DNA of 64,000 nt from Pseudolabrys taiwanensis (GCF_003367395.1 NZ_CP031417.1:3534001-3598000), one strand, 5' to 3'; positions 17,883 to 26,895 are shown, counted from the first letter of the stretch. Translations and numbers: made by a program. The notes: generated from the sequence alone by a model not told the origin.

Positions 17883-19318
17883 GCACGCAGTATCGCATCG
17901 TCATGCATGAGGAAACGTCGCTCGAGGAATTTCGCGAGCATGTGCGGGCGCTCATTGCCGCGCGGGTTGCACCGCGCGCCGTGACCTGGATGACGACGGG
18001 TGACGACCTGTTCGGCGCGACACCGCTGCCGGACGCAAAAATCCCGAAGTTCACGGTGCCCGGCGCCTATGTCGAACTGGCGCGCGAGGTGCTGCATCAC
18101 CGCGATCCGCAGCGCTTTTCGCTGCTCTACACGTTGTTGTGGCGGCTGCTGCACGAAGACCGCATGTTGCTGTCGATCTTCTCCGATCCGCTGGTTTACA
18201 AGCTGCGCCAGATGCAGAAAGCGGTCGGCCGCGACCTGCACAAGATGACGGCCTTCCTCCGCTTCCGCAAAATCGAGGACGACGACGGCGAACGTTTTAT
18301 TGCCTGGTTCGAGCCGCAGCATCTGATCCTCAAGCCGGCCGCCGAATTCTTCGTCAAGCGATTCGCCAACATGCGCTGGTCGGTACTGACGCCCGACGGC
18401 TCGATGCACTGGAACGGCCGCGTGGTGGCATTCGGGCCGGCCGTGACGAAAGCGCAGGCGCCCGCCGAGGACAGCATGGAGGAATGGTGGCGCAGCTATT
18501 ATCGCGCCACTTTCAATCCGGCGCGCGCCAATCCGAAAATGATGAAGACCGAAATGCCAGTGCGTTACTGGAAGAACCTGCCGGAGGCTTCGCTTATTCC
18601 GGAATTGCTGGCGCAAGCCGAGCAGCGCACCGGCACCATGATCGAAGCCGCGCCGACGGCCCCGCGCAAAGTCCGGGCGCCGGTGAGTGCCGTGGCCGAG
18701 GAGGGCGGCGAGGCGCAAAGCCTGGCCGCGCTCAAAACGCAGGCGGCGGCCTGCCAGCGCTGCCCGCTGTTTTGTGACGCGACGCAGACCGTGTTCGGCG
18801 AAGGCCCAGCCGACGCACCGGTGGTGTTTGTTGGCGAGCAGCCGGGCGATCAGGAGGATCTGGCCGGTCAGCCCTTCATCGGCCCGGCGGGTCAATTGTT
18901 TGACCGGGCGATGGCGGAAGCCGGCGTCGATCGCAGCCGCGCTTACGTCACCAATGCCGTGAAGCACTTCAAATTCACGCCGCGCGGCAAGAAGCGCATC
19001 CACCAGAAGCCGAATACGGGCGAGGTCGAACGGTGCCGCTGGTGGCTCGACCGCGAATTGGCTCTCATTCGGCCCAAGCTCCTGGTGGCGCTGGGCGGCA
19101 CTGCGGCGCGGGCACTGACCGGCAAGGACGTGAAGATCACCCAGATGCGCGGACGCACCGTGCACCTGCGCGACGGCATGAGCGTGCTCTTCACCGTGCA
19201 CCCGTCCTATCTGCTGCGGCTGCCGGACGCCGCCGCCCAGGCCGCCGAGTACCGCCGGTTCGTCGACGACCTCACGCAGGTCCGGCTGGCTTTGCCGGCC
19301 CTCGCCAGAGCAGCCTGA
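17879..19318 (+). CDS. DUF4130 (SAM-linked repair) domain fused to UdgX-type uracil-DNA glycosylase
   Basis: A 479-aa two-domain protein. Residues 1-235 are the DUF4130 partner domain found with the radical SAM protein (TLLWRLLHEDRMLLS, FIAWFEPQHLILKPAAEFFV). Residues about 280-479 are a family-4-like uracil-DNA glycosylase with Fe-S cysteines (CQRCPLFC), GEQPGDQED, and the UdgX loop KKRIHQKP containing H375. In mycobacterial UdgX the equivalent histidine stays covalently bound to the uracil site in DNA. Overlaps the radical SAM gene by 4 nt. Confidence 0.9.
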   Translation: MSTQYRIVMHEETSLEEFREHVRALIAARVAPRAVTWMTTGDDLFGATPLPDAKIPKFTVPGAYVELAREVLHHRDPQRFSLLYTLLWRLLHEDRMLLSIFSDPLVYKLRQMQKAVGRDLHKMTAFLRFRKIEDDDGERFIAWFEPQHLILKPAAEFFVKRFANMRWSVLTPDGSMHWNGRVVAFGPAVTKAQAPAEDSMEEWWRSYYRATFNPARANPKMMKTEMPVRYWKNLPEASLIPELLAQAEQRTGTMIEAAPTAPRKVRAPVSAVAEEGGEAQSLAALKTQAAACQRCPLFCDATQTVFGEGPADAPVVFVGEQPGDQEDLAGQPFIGPAGQLFDRAMAEAGVDRSRAYVTNAVKHFKFTPRGKKRIHQKPNTGEVERCRWWLDRELALIRPKLLVALGGTAARALTGKDVKITQMRGRTVHLRDGMSVLFTVHPSYLLRLPDAAAQAAEYRRFVDDLTQVRLALPALARAA

Positions 19319-19392
19319 GCCCCCTTCGAGCGGGGGCGGCGGGCGCATGTTGCAGCGCCGTGACGGCATCGCTATGAATACGCACCTTTTCG

Positions 19393-19425
19393 GGCCGGCG
19401 CCTCGGGAAAAACCCTGCGCCGGCC
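19393..19425. promoter_or_regulatory. Hairpin in the lysC leader
   Basis: A 9-bp perfect stem (GGCCGGCGC / GCGCCGGCC) extended by GGG/CCC around AAAAA, 22 bp before the lysC ATG. No T-run follows. It may be an end of the upstream transcript or a leader control element. I do not recognise a lysine or SAM riboswitch here. Confidence 0.4.
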
Positions 19426-19447
19426 GCTTGTTACGTCCGGGAACGCT

Positions 19448-20698
19448 ATGCCTCGCCTGGTAATGAAATTTGGCGGCACGTCCGTCGCCGACCTCGACCG
19501 CATCCGCAACGTGGCGCGCCACGTCAAACGCGAGGTCGACGCCGGCTACGATGTCGCCGTGATCGTCTCGGCAATGTCGGGCGTGACCAACCAGCTCGTC
19601 GCCTGGTGCAAGGATGCAGCTCCCTTGCACGACGCGCGCGAATACGATGCCGTGGTCGCGACCGGCGAGCAGGTCACTGCGGGCCTCCTGTCGATCGTGC
19701 TGGAAGGCATGGGCGTCAATGCGCGCTCCTGGCAGGGCTGGCAGTTGCCGATCCTCACCAGCAACGCGCACGGCTCCGCCCGCATTCTGGACGTCAACGG
19801 CGCCGAACTGATCAAGCGCTTCGCCGACCAGAAGCAGGTCGCGGTCATTGCCGGTTTCCAGGGCCTGCACAAGGAGACCGGCCGTATCACCACGCTCGGC
19901 CGCGGCGGCTCGGACACCTCGGCCGTGGCGGTCGCGGCGGCGATCGGCGCCGAGCGTTGCGACATCTACACCGACGTTGACGGCGTTTACACCACCGATC
20001 CGCGCGTGGCGCCGAAGGCGCGCCGGCTCGACAAGATCGCCTTCGAAGAAATGCTGGAGATGGCCTCGCTCGGGGCCAAGGTGATGCAGGTCCGCTCCAT
20101 CGAGCTCGGCATGCTGCACAAGGTGCGCATTTTCGTGCGCTCCAGCTTCGTGAAGCCTGAAGACATCGACCCGAAGCTGCCGCCTCCGGGGACGCTCATT
20201 TGCGACGAGAGTGAAATCATGGAACAGCAGACCGTCACCGGCATCGCCTTCTCCAAGGACGAAGCGCAGATCTCGATGCGTCGCGTGCAGGACAAGCCCG
20301 GCGTCGCCGCGGCCATCTTCGGCCCCCTCGCCGATGCCAACATCAACGTCGACATGATCGTGCAGAACGTCTCGGCCGACGGCGCCACCACCGACCTCAC
20401 CTTCACCGTGCCGTCCGCCGACTACGAACGCGCCCGCGTGACGCTGGAGAAGGCCAAGGACGCCATCGGCTTCGACCGCATGGACGGGGCGACCGACGTC
20501 GCCAAGGTGTCGGTGATCGGCATCGGCATGCGCAGCCACGCCGGCGTCGCGGCGATGGCCTTCAAGGCCCTGTCCGAGCAGAAGATCAACATCCTTGCGA
20601 TCACCACCTCGGAGATCAAATTCTCGGTGCTGATCAAGGCGTCGCAGACCGATCAAGCGGTGCGCACGCTGCACACGCTCTACGGGCTGGATAAGTAG
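19448..20698 (+). CDS. lysC: Aspartate kinase
   Basis: A 416-aa aspartokinase making aspartyl phosphate, the first step to lysine, threonine and methionine. The kinase domain starts VMKFGGTSVADLDRI and includes GRGGSDTSAVAVAAA and YTDVDGVYTTDPR. Two C-terminal ACT domains (about 265-416) would bind the feedback inhibitors; the second ends in SVLIKASQTDQAVRTLH. Normal length and start. Confidence 0.97.
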   Translation: MPRLVMKFGGTSVADLDRIRNVARHVKREVDAGYDVAVIVSAMSGVTNQLVAWCKDAAPLHDAREYDAVVATGEQVTAGLLSIVLEGMGVNARSWQGWQLPILTSNAHGSARILDVNGAELIKRFADQKQVAVIAGFQGLHKETGRITTLGRGGSDTSAVAVAAAIGAERCDIYTDVDGVYTTDPRVAPKARRLDKIAFEEMLEMASLGAKVMQVRSIELGMLHKVRIFVRSSFVKPEDIDPKLPPPGTLICDESEIMEQQTVTGIAFSKDEAQISMRRVQDKPGVAAAIFGPLADANINVDMIVQNVSADGATTDLTFTVPSADYERARVTLEKAKDAIGFDRMDGATDVAKVSVIGIGMRSHAGVAAMAFKALSEQKINILAITTSEIKFSVLIKASQTDQAVRTLHTLYGLDK

Positions 20699-20909
20699 CC
20701 TTCTTAAGCCGTTCCGGCGACGAAGCCGCCGCCCCCGGGTCCTAAAAGGCCTGGCACCCATGGCGGGCTGCTGACGTAGGGCGACGCCCAGGCGCGCCGG
20801 ATCGCTGAGGGACCGCCACAAAGGCATACCAGCATGAGCCCAGCGAGGCGCGGCGGCGCATCCCTGGTTCCGAATCGTTGCCGCCTTGCCATAAGCTCGG
20901 CAAATCCGC
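20699..20909. other. Gene-free stretch between lysC and the ptsP promoter
   Basis: No coding frame here resembles a known protein. Small open frames exist on the minus strand (for example 20704-20892) but have no ribosome-binding site or family features. No clear terminator for lysC was seen. Confidence 0.4.
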
Positions 20910-20925
20910 TGGCTTGCCCCTTGCA
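20910..20925 (+). promoter_or_regulatory. Sigma-54-type -24/-12 promoter upstream of ptsP
   Basis: TGGCTTGCCCCTTGCA matches TGGCAC-N5-TTGCA at all of the most conserved positions: GG at 20911-20912 and GC at 20923-20924, with exactly 10 nt between. It faces ptsP and lies 125 bp before its start codon. This would place the nitrogen-PTS enzyme I under RpoN. Binding is untested. Confidence 0.6.
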
Positions 20926-21049
20926 TAAGCATTTGGCATAGCCTGATTTATGGGCGATATCAGGACGCTAGTCTCGACGGTCGTTCTTCGTACATGATTG
21001 GGACATAGAGGGCTTTTGGGCCGTTCGCGGCCCCACCGGGACCTGACGA

Positions 21050-23317
21050 ATGCGTGGCGCGCTCGGCGGTCCGCGCGTGCTCTTGCGCCGGCTTCGCGAG
21101 GTTATGGCGGAGCCGGTCAGCGCGCAGGATCGCCTCGACAAAGTGGTGGTGTTGATCGCCGCCAACATGGTGGCGGAGGTCTGCTCTGTCTACGTTTTGC
21201 GCGTAGACGGAACGCTCGAGCTATACGCGACCGAAGGCCTGAAGCGCGAAGCCGTCCACCAGACCGTGCTGCGCACCCATGAAGGCCTCGTCGGCCTAGT
21301 CGCCAGCGAAGCGAACCCGATCAACCTGTCGGACGCCCAGGCGCACCCGGCCTTCTCCTACCGGCCGGAGACGGGCGAAGAAATCTACCACTCCTTCCTC
21401 GGCGTGCCGATCCTACGGGCCGGCAACACCCTCGGTGTGCTGGTGGTGCAGAACCGCGCCCGCCGTACCTACACCGAGGAAGAGGAAGAAGCGCTCCAGA
21501 CCACCGCGATGGTGCTCGCCGAGATGATTGCGTCGGGCGAGTTGTCCTCGCTCGCCCGTCCCGGCGCCGAGCCCGCCGCGCGCCATGCGATGCAGGTCTC
21601 GGGCACCTCGCTCGCCGATGGCATCGCGCTCGGCCATGTGGTGCTGCACGAGCCCCGCGTGGTCATCACCAACGTCATCGCCGACGACGTGCAGCGCGAG
21701 CTCAAGCGCCTCGACGCGGCCATCGCCACCCTGCGCGCCGATCTCGACCGCCTGGTCGAGCACCGTGATCTCGCCGACGGCGGCGAGCACCGCGACGTGC
21801 TCGAGACCTACCGCATGTTCTCCTACGATCAGGGGTGGCTGCATCGCATCCGCGAAGCGGTCGGCACCGGTCTCACGGCCGAGGCGGGTGTCGAGCGCGT
21901 GCAGTCCGACACCCGCGCACGCATGTTGCGCGCCTCCGATCCCTATCTGCGCGAGCGCCTGCACGACCTCGACGATCTCGCGAACCGGCTGATGCGCGTG
22001 CTCATGGGCCAGGACCATGCGCCCCGGCGCGATCAGATGCCCGAGAATGCCATCGTCGTCGCCCGTTCGATGGGGCCGGCCGCGCTGCTCGATTACGATC
22101 GCAAGCGGCTGCGCGGCTTGGTGCTGGAAGAAGGCGGACCGACGTCGCACGTGTCGATCGTCGCGCGGGCGCTCGGCATTCCGACAGTCGGCGAGATCGA
22201 GAACGCGACCGGGCTCGTCGAGGCCGGCGATGCCATCATCGTCGACGGCTCGACGGGCGACGTGCACATGCGGCCGCCATCCGACATCGAGGCGGCTTAC
22301 GGCGAACGCGTGAAGCTTCGCGCCCGGCGGCAGGCGCAATATCGGGCATTGCGCGACCGGCCCTGCGTCACCAAGGACGGCTGTGCCGTTGCCTTGATGA
22401 TCAATGCCGGCCTCACCATCGACCTGCCGCACATCGAGGAGACCGGCGCCGCCGGTGTGGGCCTCTTCCGCACCGAGCTGCAGTTCATGGTCGCAGACGC
22501 ACTGCCGCGTACCAACGAGCAATACTCGCTCTATCGCGCCGTGCTCGACGCCGCCGGCAAGAAGCCGGTGACTTTCCGCACACTCGACATCGGCGGCGAC
22601 AAGGTGTTGCCCTATATGCGCAACATCGACGAGGAGAATCCGGCGCTCGGCTGGCGCGCCATCCGCCTTGGATTGGACCGGCCCGGCCTGCTGCGCAGCC
22701 AGGTCCGCGCGCTGCTGCGCGCCGCCGGCGGTCGCGAATTGCGGCTGATGTTTCCGATGGTGGCCGTGGTCGAGGAGTTCGACAAGGCCAAGGAATTGGT
22801 CGAATTGGAGCTCACGCATCTGCGCCGGCATGGCCACATGCTGCCGGAGCGTGTCCATGTCGGCACCATGCTGGAAGTGCCGTCGCTGCTCTTCCAGCTC
22901 GACGAGCTGCTCGAGCGCGTCGACTTTCTCTCGGTCGGCTCCAACGACCTGATGCAGTTCCTCTACGCTGCCGACCGCGGCAACACGCGCGTGTCCGACC
23001 GTTTCGATCCGCTGTCGACGCCGGTTCTCCGTGCGTTGAAGGACGTGATCGACAAGGCCAAAAAGCACAACAAGCCCGTCGCTTTGTGCGGCGAACTCGC
23101 CTCGCAACCGATCGGCGCGCTGGCGCTTGCCATTCTCGGTTTCAGGCAGATGTCGCTGTCGCCGTCCGCCGTCGGCCCGGTGAAGGCGATGTTGCTTGAG
23201 CTCGACTGCCGGAAGGGCGAAAAGGAAATCCTGCCGCTTCTCGAACAGCCGATCGGCAGCGTCTCGATCCGCCACAAGCTCGAAAGCTTCGCGGCGGCGG
23301 AAGGATTGCAGTTATAG
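21050..23317 (+). CDS. ptsP: PEP-protein phosphotransferase of the nitrogen PTS (EI-Ntr)
   Basis: A 755-aa enzyme I paralog that takes phosphate from PEP and passes it to NPr. An N-terminal GAF domain (about 20-160) is the site where glutamine acts in homologs. Next come the linker/NPr-binding region, the phosphohistidine domain with GGPTSHVSIVARALG (H367), and the PEP-binding TIM barrel (FRTLDIGGDKVLPY, GTMLEVPSLLF, SVGSNDLMQF, ALCGELAS). Start MRGALGGPRVLLRRLREVM agrees with family N-termini. It probably links nitrogen state to PHB and potassium control through PTS-Ntr. Confidence 0.96.
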   Translation: MRGALGGPRVLLRRLREVMAEPVSAQDRLDKVVVLIAANMVAEVCSVYVLRVDGTLELYATEGLKREAVHQTVLRTHEGLVGLVASEANPINLSDAQAHPAFSYRPETGEEIYHSFLGVPILRAGNTLGVLVVQNRARRTYTEEEEEALQTTAMVLAEMIASGELSSLARPGAEPAARHAMQVSGTSLADGIALGHVVLHEPRVVITNVIADDVQRELKRLDAAIATLRADLDRLVEHRDLADGGEHRDVLETYRMFSYDQGWLHRIREAVGTGLTAEAGVERVQSDTRARMLRASDPYLRERLHDLDDLANRLMRVLMGQDHAPRRDQMPENAIVVARSMGPAALLDYDRKRLRGLVLEEGGPTSHVSIVARALGIPTVGEIENATGLVEAGDAIIVDGSTGDVHMRPPSDIEAAYGERVKLRARRQAQYRALRDRPCVTKDGCAVALMINAGLTIDLPHIEETGAAGVGLFRTELQFMVADALPRTNEQYSLYRAVLDAAGKKPVTFRTLDIGGDKVLPYMRNIDEENPALGWRAIRLGLDRPGLLRSQVRALLRAAGGRELRLMFPMVAVVEEFDKAKELVELELTHLRRHGHMLPERVHVGTMLEVPSLLFQLDELLERVDFLSVGSNDLMQFLYAADRGNTRVSDRFDPLSTPVLRALKDVIDKAKKHNKPVALCGELASQPIGALALAILGFRQMSLSPSAVGPVKAMLLELDCRKGEKEILPLLEQPIGSVSIRHKLESFAAAEGLQL

Positions 23318-23331
23318 CTACGCACTGAAGG

Positions 23332-23452
23332 CGTCATGGCCGGGCAAAGCCCGTCGAAGACGGGCGAAAACGCCCTTGGGTCCCGGCCATTCACGTCCTT
23401 TGAGCTGAAACAAGGAAAGACGCGGATGCCCGGCACAAGGCCGGGCATGACG
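23332..23452. repeat. Palindromic intergenic repeats abutting prfA
   Basis: Several palindromes: GTCATGGCCGGGCAAAGCCC, GTCGAAGACGGGCGAAAACG, and the hairpin ATGCCCGGCACAAGGCCGGG with CATGAC, which recurs at 30858-30882. The last unit ends 18 bp before the proposed prfA start and itself contains an in-frame ATG at 23447. Confidence 0.7.
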
Positions 23453-23470
23453 GTCGATAGGAAATTCACT

Positions 23471-24553
23471 TTGGCTTCCCTGCCGGAACATCGTCTCGAC
23501 GCCCTACTCTCCCGCCACGCGATGCTGGAGCGTGAGCTGGCGACGAACCTGTCGCCCGACGACTACGTCAAGTCGTCGCGCGAATTCTCCGAGCTCGGCC
23601 CCGTGGTCAGCGCCATCAAAGCTTATCGCGCCACCACCGCCGAGATTGCCGACCTCGATGCGATGATGAACGACTCCTCGGTCGACGCCGAAATGCGCAA
23701 CATGGCGGCAGCCGAGAAGCCGGCGCTGCAAGAAAAGCGCGAGAAGCTCGAGCACGACATTCGCATCGCGCTGCTGCCCAAGGACGCGATGGACGACCAC
23801 TCGGCGATCCTGGAAATCCGCGCCGGCACCGGCGGCGACGAGGCGGCTTTGTTCGCGGGCGATCTCTTCCGCATGTATGAGCGCTATGCCGCCAAGCAGG
23901 GCTGGAAGACCGAAATCATGTCGATGAGCGAGGGCACCAAAGGCGGTTTCAAGGAAATCGTCGCTTCGGTGCAGGGCCGCGGCGTGTTCGCCAAGCTGAA
24001 GTTCGAATCGGGCGTGCACCGTGTGCAGCGTGTGCCGGACACCGAGGCCTCTGGCCGCGTCCATACGTCGGCTGCCACCGTAGCGGTGCTGCCCGAGGTT
24101 GAGGATGTCGATATCGACATCGACGAGAAGGATCTGAAGATCGATACCATGCGCGCGCAAGGGGCCGGCGGCCAGCACGTCAACAAGACCGAGTCGGCGA
24201 TCCGCATCACGCATATTCCGAGCGGCATCGTGGTCTACGTGCAGGAAGAGCGCTCGCAACACAAGAATAAGGCGCGCGCCATGACGATGCTGCGTGCCAG
24301 GCTCTACGACCAGGAGCGCACCAAGCTCGACAGCGCGCGCGCTGCCGAGCGCCGTGGACAGATCGGCTCGGGCGATCGCTCGGAACGCATCCGCACCTAC
24401 AACTTCCCGCAGGGCCGCGTCACCGATCACCGCATCAATCTAACGCTCTACAAGCTGCCGCAGGTGATGGAGGGGGAAGCACTGGGCGAGCTGATCGATG
24501 CGCTGGTGACCGAACACCAGGCGGAATTGCTGGCGGCCGAAGGTGCCGCGTGA
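23471..24553 (+). CDS. prfA: Peptide chain release factor 1
   Basis: A 360-aa RF1, the normal length, reading UAA/UAG. It has the GGQ motif ([12 protein letters not shown]) for peptidyl-tRNA hydrolysis, a helical N-terminal domain and the signature REEEV-like region. I start at TTG 23471 ([21 protein letters not shown]) because AGGA lies 8 nt upstream and the length then matches RF1. ATG 23447 is in frame but belongs to the upstream repeat. PrmC, which methylates the GGQ glutamine, is encoded next. Confidence 0.95.
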   Translation: MASLPEHRLDALLSRHAMLERELATNLSPDDYVKSSREFSELGPVVSAIKAYRATTAEIADLDAMMNDSSVDAEMRNMAAAEKPALQEKREKLEHDIRIALLPKDAMDDHSAILEIRAGTGGDEAALFAGDLFRMYERYAAKQGWKTEIMSMSEGTKGGFKEIVASVQGRGVFAKLKFESGVHRVQRVPDTEASGRVHTSAATVAVLPEVEDVDIDIDEKDLKIDTMRAQGAGGQHVNKTESAIRITHIPSGIVVYVQEERSQHKNKARAMTMLRARLYDQERTKLDSARAAERRGQIGSGDRSERIRTYNFPQGRVTDHRINLTLYKLPQVMEGEALGELIDALVTEHQAELLAAEGAA

Positions 24554-24616
24554 TGTAGTGGCGGGTCGTTCCGCGACGGTGCAATGGCACGCGCGGCGGA
24601 ATGGCGGAGCAAACCC

Positions 24617-25507
24617 ATGCGGATCATCCCCGGCCTGAAAGACGGCGCCTCGATCGAGGAAGCCGTCCGTCTTGTAGCGCAGATGTTCAAGCTCGCCGGC
24701 ATTGACGAAGCCCTCGTCGATGCACGCGCGCTGATCGGCTATGCGCTCAAGCTCAGCCGCGCGCAATTGCTCTCCCACGCCGACCGCATTCTCGAAGCGC
24801 GCGAAATCAACGCGATCTCGGCGTTGGCCGCGCGACGATTGAAGCATGAGCCCGTGTCGCGCATTCTCGGGCATCGCGAGTTCTGGGACCTTGAGATCTA
24901 TGTGAGTCCCGATGTGCTGGTGCCGCGTCCGGAAACCGAAACTGTGGTGGAGGCCGCACTCGACATCGTGCTTCGCAGCGGCATGCGGCTGGAAAAACTG
25001 CGTATCCTCGACATCGGCACGGGCTCCGGCGCGCTCCTGCTGGCATTACTGCAAGAGCTCCCGAACGCCGTCGGCATCGGCAGCGACGTCAGCGAAGCGG
25101 CGATCGCCGTTGCGCGCGGCAATGCCGAACGCAACGACTTGGCGCGCCGCGTCCATTTTGTCGTCTGCAACATCGCCGATGGCCTGGCGGGGCCATTCGA
25201 ACTCGTCGTCTCCAACCCGCCGTACATCCCGCATGGAGAGATCGCGACGCTGATGCCCGAGGTGCGCGACTATGATCCGAACCTGGCGCTTGATGGCGGC
25301 ACCGACGGACTTGATGCCTATCGCGCCATCGCGCGTGACGCGCCGCGCATTCTGGCACCGCGAAGCCATTTGATCGTCGAGCTCGGTATGGGACAAGAAT
25401 CAGCCGTCGCCGCCCTTTTCCAGCAATCGGGGTTAACGGTGTCGCCCGCGCGCGCCGACCTTGCGGGAATCCCGCGCGCTTTGGTTGGCCAAAAGACCAT
25501 TCCATGA
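24617..25507 (+). CDS. prmC: Release factor glutamine methyltransferase PrmC
   Basis: A 296-aa SAM enzyme that methylates the glutamine of GGQ in release factors. It has the substrate-binding N-terminal helical domain, PVSRILGHREFWDLE, the motif LDIGTGSGALLLALL, and the catalytic NPPYIPHGE. Start chosen at ATG 24617 (MRIIPGLKDGAS) with GGAG 7 nt upstream; the frame extends to 24584. The prfA-prmC pair is a widely conserved arrangement. Confidence 0.95.
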   Translation: MRIIPGLKDGASIEEAVRLVAQMFKLAGIDEALVDARALIGYALKLSRAQLLSHADRILEAREINAISALAARRLKHEPVSRILGHREFWDLEIYVSPDVLVPRPETETVVEAALDIVLRSGMRLEKLRILDIGTGSGALLLALLQELPNAVGIGSDVSEAAIAVARGNAERNDLARRVHFVVCNIADGLAGPFELVVSNPPYIPHGEIATLMPEVRDYDPNLALDGGTDGLDAYRAIARDAPRILAPRSHLIVELGMGQESAVAALFQQSGLTVSPARADLAGIPRALVGQKTIP

Positions 25508-26010
25508 AGCCGTCATGACGCCTGAGCATTGTCGCTCTGCCGAAATGCAGGGCTCGGGACCGGCGAAAAAACCACTTGGATTATGCCCCAGGAACGACTA
25601 GCTTCCGGTCACGGAATCGACCCGTTGGGTTGCATCGCCTGAAACCCGGAGCTGCTAAAGCTCTGCGAGGCGGCGGCGCGAGGCGGAAGACGAAAACGCC
25701 GACTTAAGCGAAAGACGGCAACGAAAACCGCCAGCAATGGGTCTGGACGCTTCACCGGTTGGGCGCATCACCATTCTGAACAGAGAGCGATGCGCGTAAC
25801 GAGAGATTGGCAACGCCGCGGAAGAACTGCGGCTATGGGGTTGCTGCGGTCAAAGCGATATCGGTAACGCAAAAGAATCGCCAATGGCGCGGACACGATG
25901 CAGGTCCGCCTGCGCCATGACATTACGTTACGTTTGGACTTGCGGTTTGAATGACGGGCATTCGGCGGTGAACGCCGCGACAGACTGAAAGGTCGGCGAA
26001 CAGGGACATC
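25508..26010 (+). other. About 500-nt leader/intergenic region before the DUF4167 gene
   Basis: No supported ORF. It holds an A-rich stretch (GGCGAAAAAACC near 25563), a small hairpin GAGCT-GCTAA-AGCTC at 25649-25663, and a stronger nested hairpin at 25884-25918 (ATGGCGC/GCGCCAT outside, GGAC/GTCC inside). The length and the purine-rich stretches 25660-25730 suggest a structured 5' leader or small RNA. I do not recognise tmRNA, RNase P RNA, 6S or a known riboswitch in it. Confidence 0.4.
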
Positions 26011-26721
26011 ATGAGAAACGGTCAGAAGCGCATGCGGGGTCGCAACAACGGCGGCGGCCACCGTAAGAGCCAGAATCCTTTGACGCGCGTCTACGAGTCG
26101 AACGGGCCCGACGTTAAAATCCGCGGTACAGCCTCTCACATCGCTGAAAAATACATTCAGCTTGCGCGCGACGCGCAGAGCTCCGGTGACCCCGTCGCGG
26201 CCGAGAATTATTATCAGCACGCCGAACATTATTTCCGCCTGATCGCCGCCGCGCAGGAGCAGTTCAGGCAGCAGAATCCGTACTACGCGCAACAGCAACA
26301 GCCGGGCACGCCGCAAGGCGCCGCTGACGATTTCGACGGCGACGATGAAGACGGCGGTCAGCCGACCTTCATGGGGCAGAACGAGCCGAGCTACGCGCCG
26401 CAGCCACAGCCCTACTTGCCGCGCGATGCGCAGCCTTTCCCGCCGCGCGATCAGCAGCAGCACGCACGTCCCCAGCAACAGCCGCAGCAGCAGCCTTATC
26501 CGCAGCCTGCCGAAGGCGATGCGACCGGCCTGCCGGCTTTCATCACTGGCGGCGGTCAGCCACAGCCGGTCAACGGTACCAACGGCCATGAGCAGGGCGC
26601 GGGCGAACGTGGCGAACGCTTCGGCCATCGGCGGCGCCGGCGTCACCGCAGCGGCTTCCGCGGCGAGCGGCAGGACTTCGCCGGTCAGGGCGAAGGCGCC
26701 GAGTCGAACCAGCCGGAGTAG
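26011..26721 (+). CDS. DUF4167 domain protein with low-complexity Gln/Pro tail
   Basis: A 236-aa protein. Residues 1-85 are the conserved domain: basic MRNGQKRMRGRNNGGGHRKS, then NPLTRVYESNGPDVKIRGTA and YYQHAEHYFRLIAAA. The rest is disordered and rich in Gln, Pro and Asp, and ends with an Arg-rich patch (FGHRRRRRHRSGF). The two basic ends suggest nucleic-acid binding, but function is not established. It follows prfA-prmC and is preceded by an unusually long leader. Confidence 0.85.
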   Translation: MRNGQKRMRGRNNGGGHRKSQNPLTRVYESNGPDVKIRGTASHIAEKYIQLARDAQSSGDPVAAENYYQHAEHYFRLIAAAQEQFRQQNPYYAQQQQPGTPQGAADDFDGDDEDGGQPTFMGQNEPSYAPQPQPYLPRDAQPFPPRDQQQHARPQQQPQQQPYPQPAEGDATGLPAFITGGGQPQPVNGTNGHEQGAGERGERFGHRRRRRHRSGFRGERQDFAGQGEGAESNQPE

Positions 26722-26763
26722 TTGGCTCTCCAATTCCGACGGACGGAATCGCAGCAGTCCGCT

Positions 26764-26895
26764 CGTCCCCGCGCAAGCGGGGACCCAGCGCTGGATTCCC
26801 GCTTTCGCGGGAATGAACGGAGACCCGGCAAGGCCGTCACGGCCGATCGTCCTTCGCGGCTCGCGTGTTGCGCACGCTCGCACCTCAGGATGACG
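26764..26895. repeat. Palindromic repeats overlapping a gene 3' end
   Basis: Two hairpin units (CGTCCCCGCGCAAGCGGGGA with CCCAGCG; GGATTCCCGCTTTCGCGGGA) and a CACCTCAGGATGACG-type unit at 26848-26895. The last unit provides the final codons and the stop of the minus-strand methyltransferase gene. Confidence 0.65.

Noticed and set aside
19319..19447. Lysine or SAM riboswitch before lysC
   Set aside because: Only one GC-rich hairpin is present; the conserved cores of these riboswitches are missing and the region is too short for a lysine riboswitch.
20704..20892. Small minus-strand gene after lysC
   Set aside because: Gly/Pro-rich frame with no ribosome-binding site and no recognisable features.
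17519..20932. A 1137-codon open frame on the minus strand across ubiG-side DNA, UdgX and lysC
   Set aside because: It is antisense to three strongly supported genes and consists of Arg/His/Gly-rich low-complexity translation typical of the complementary frame in GC-rich DNA.
21413..23275. A 620-codon minus-strand frame opposite ptsP
   Set aside because: Antisense shadow of a conserved enzyme; no family features.
25508..26010. tmRNA, RNase P RNA or 6S RNA in the long leader
   Set aside because: No tag-peptide reading frame, no P RNA core sequences and no long central bubble stem were seen.
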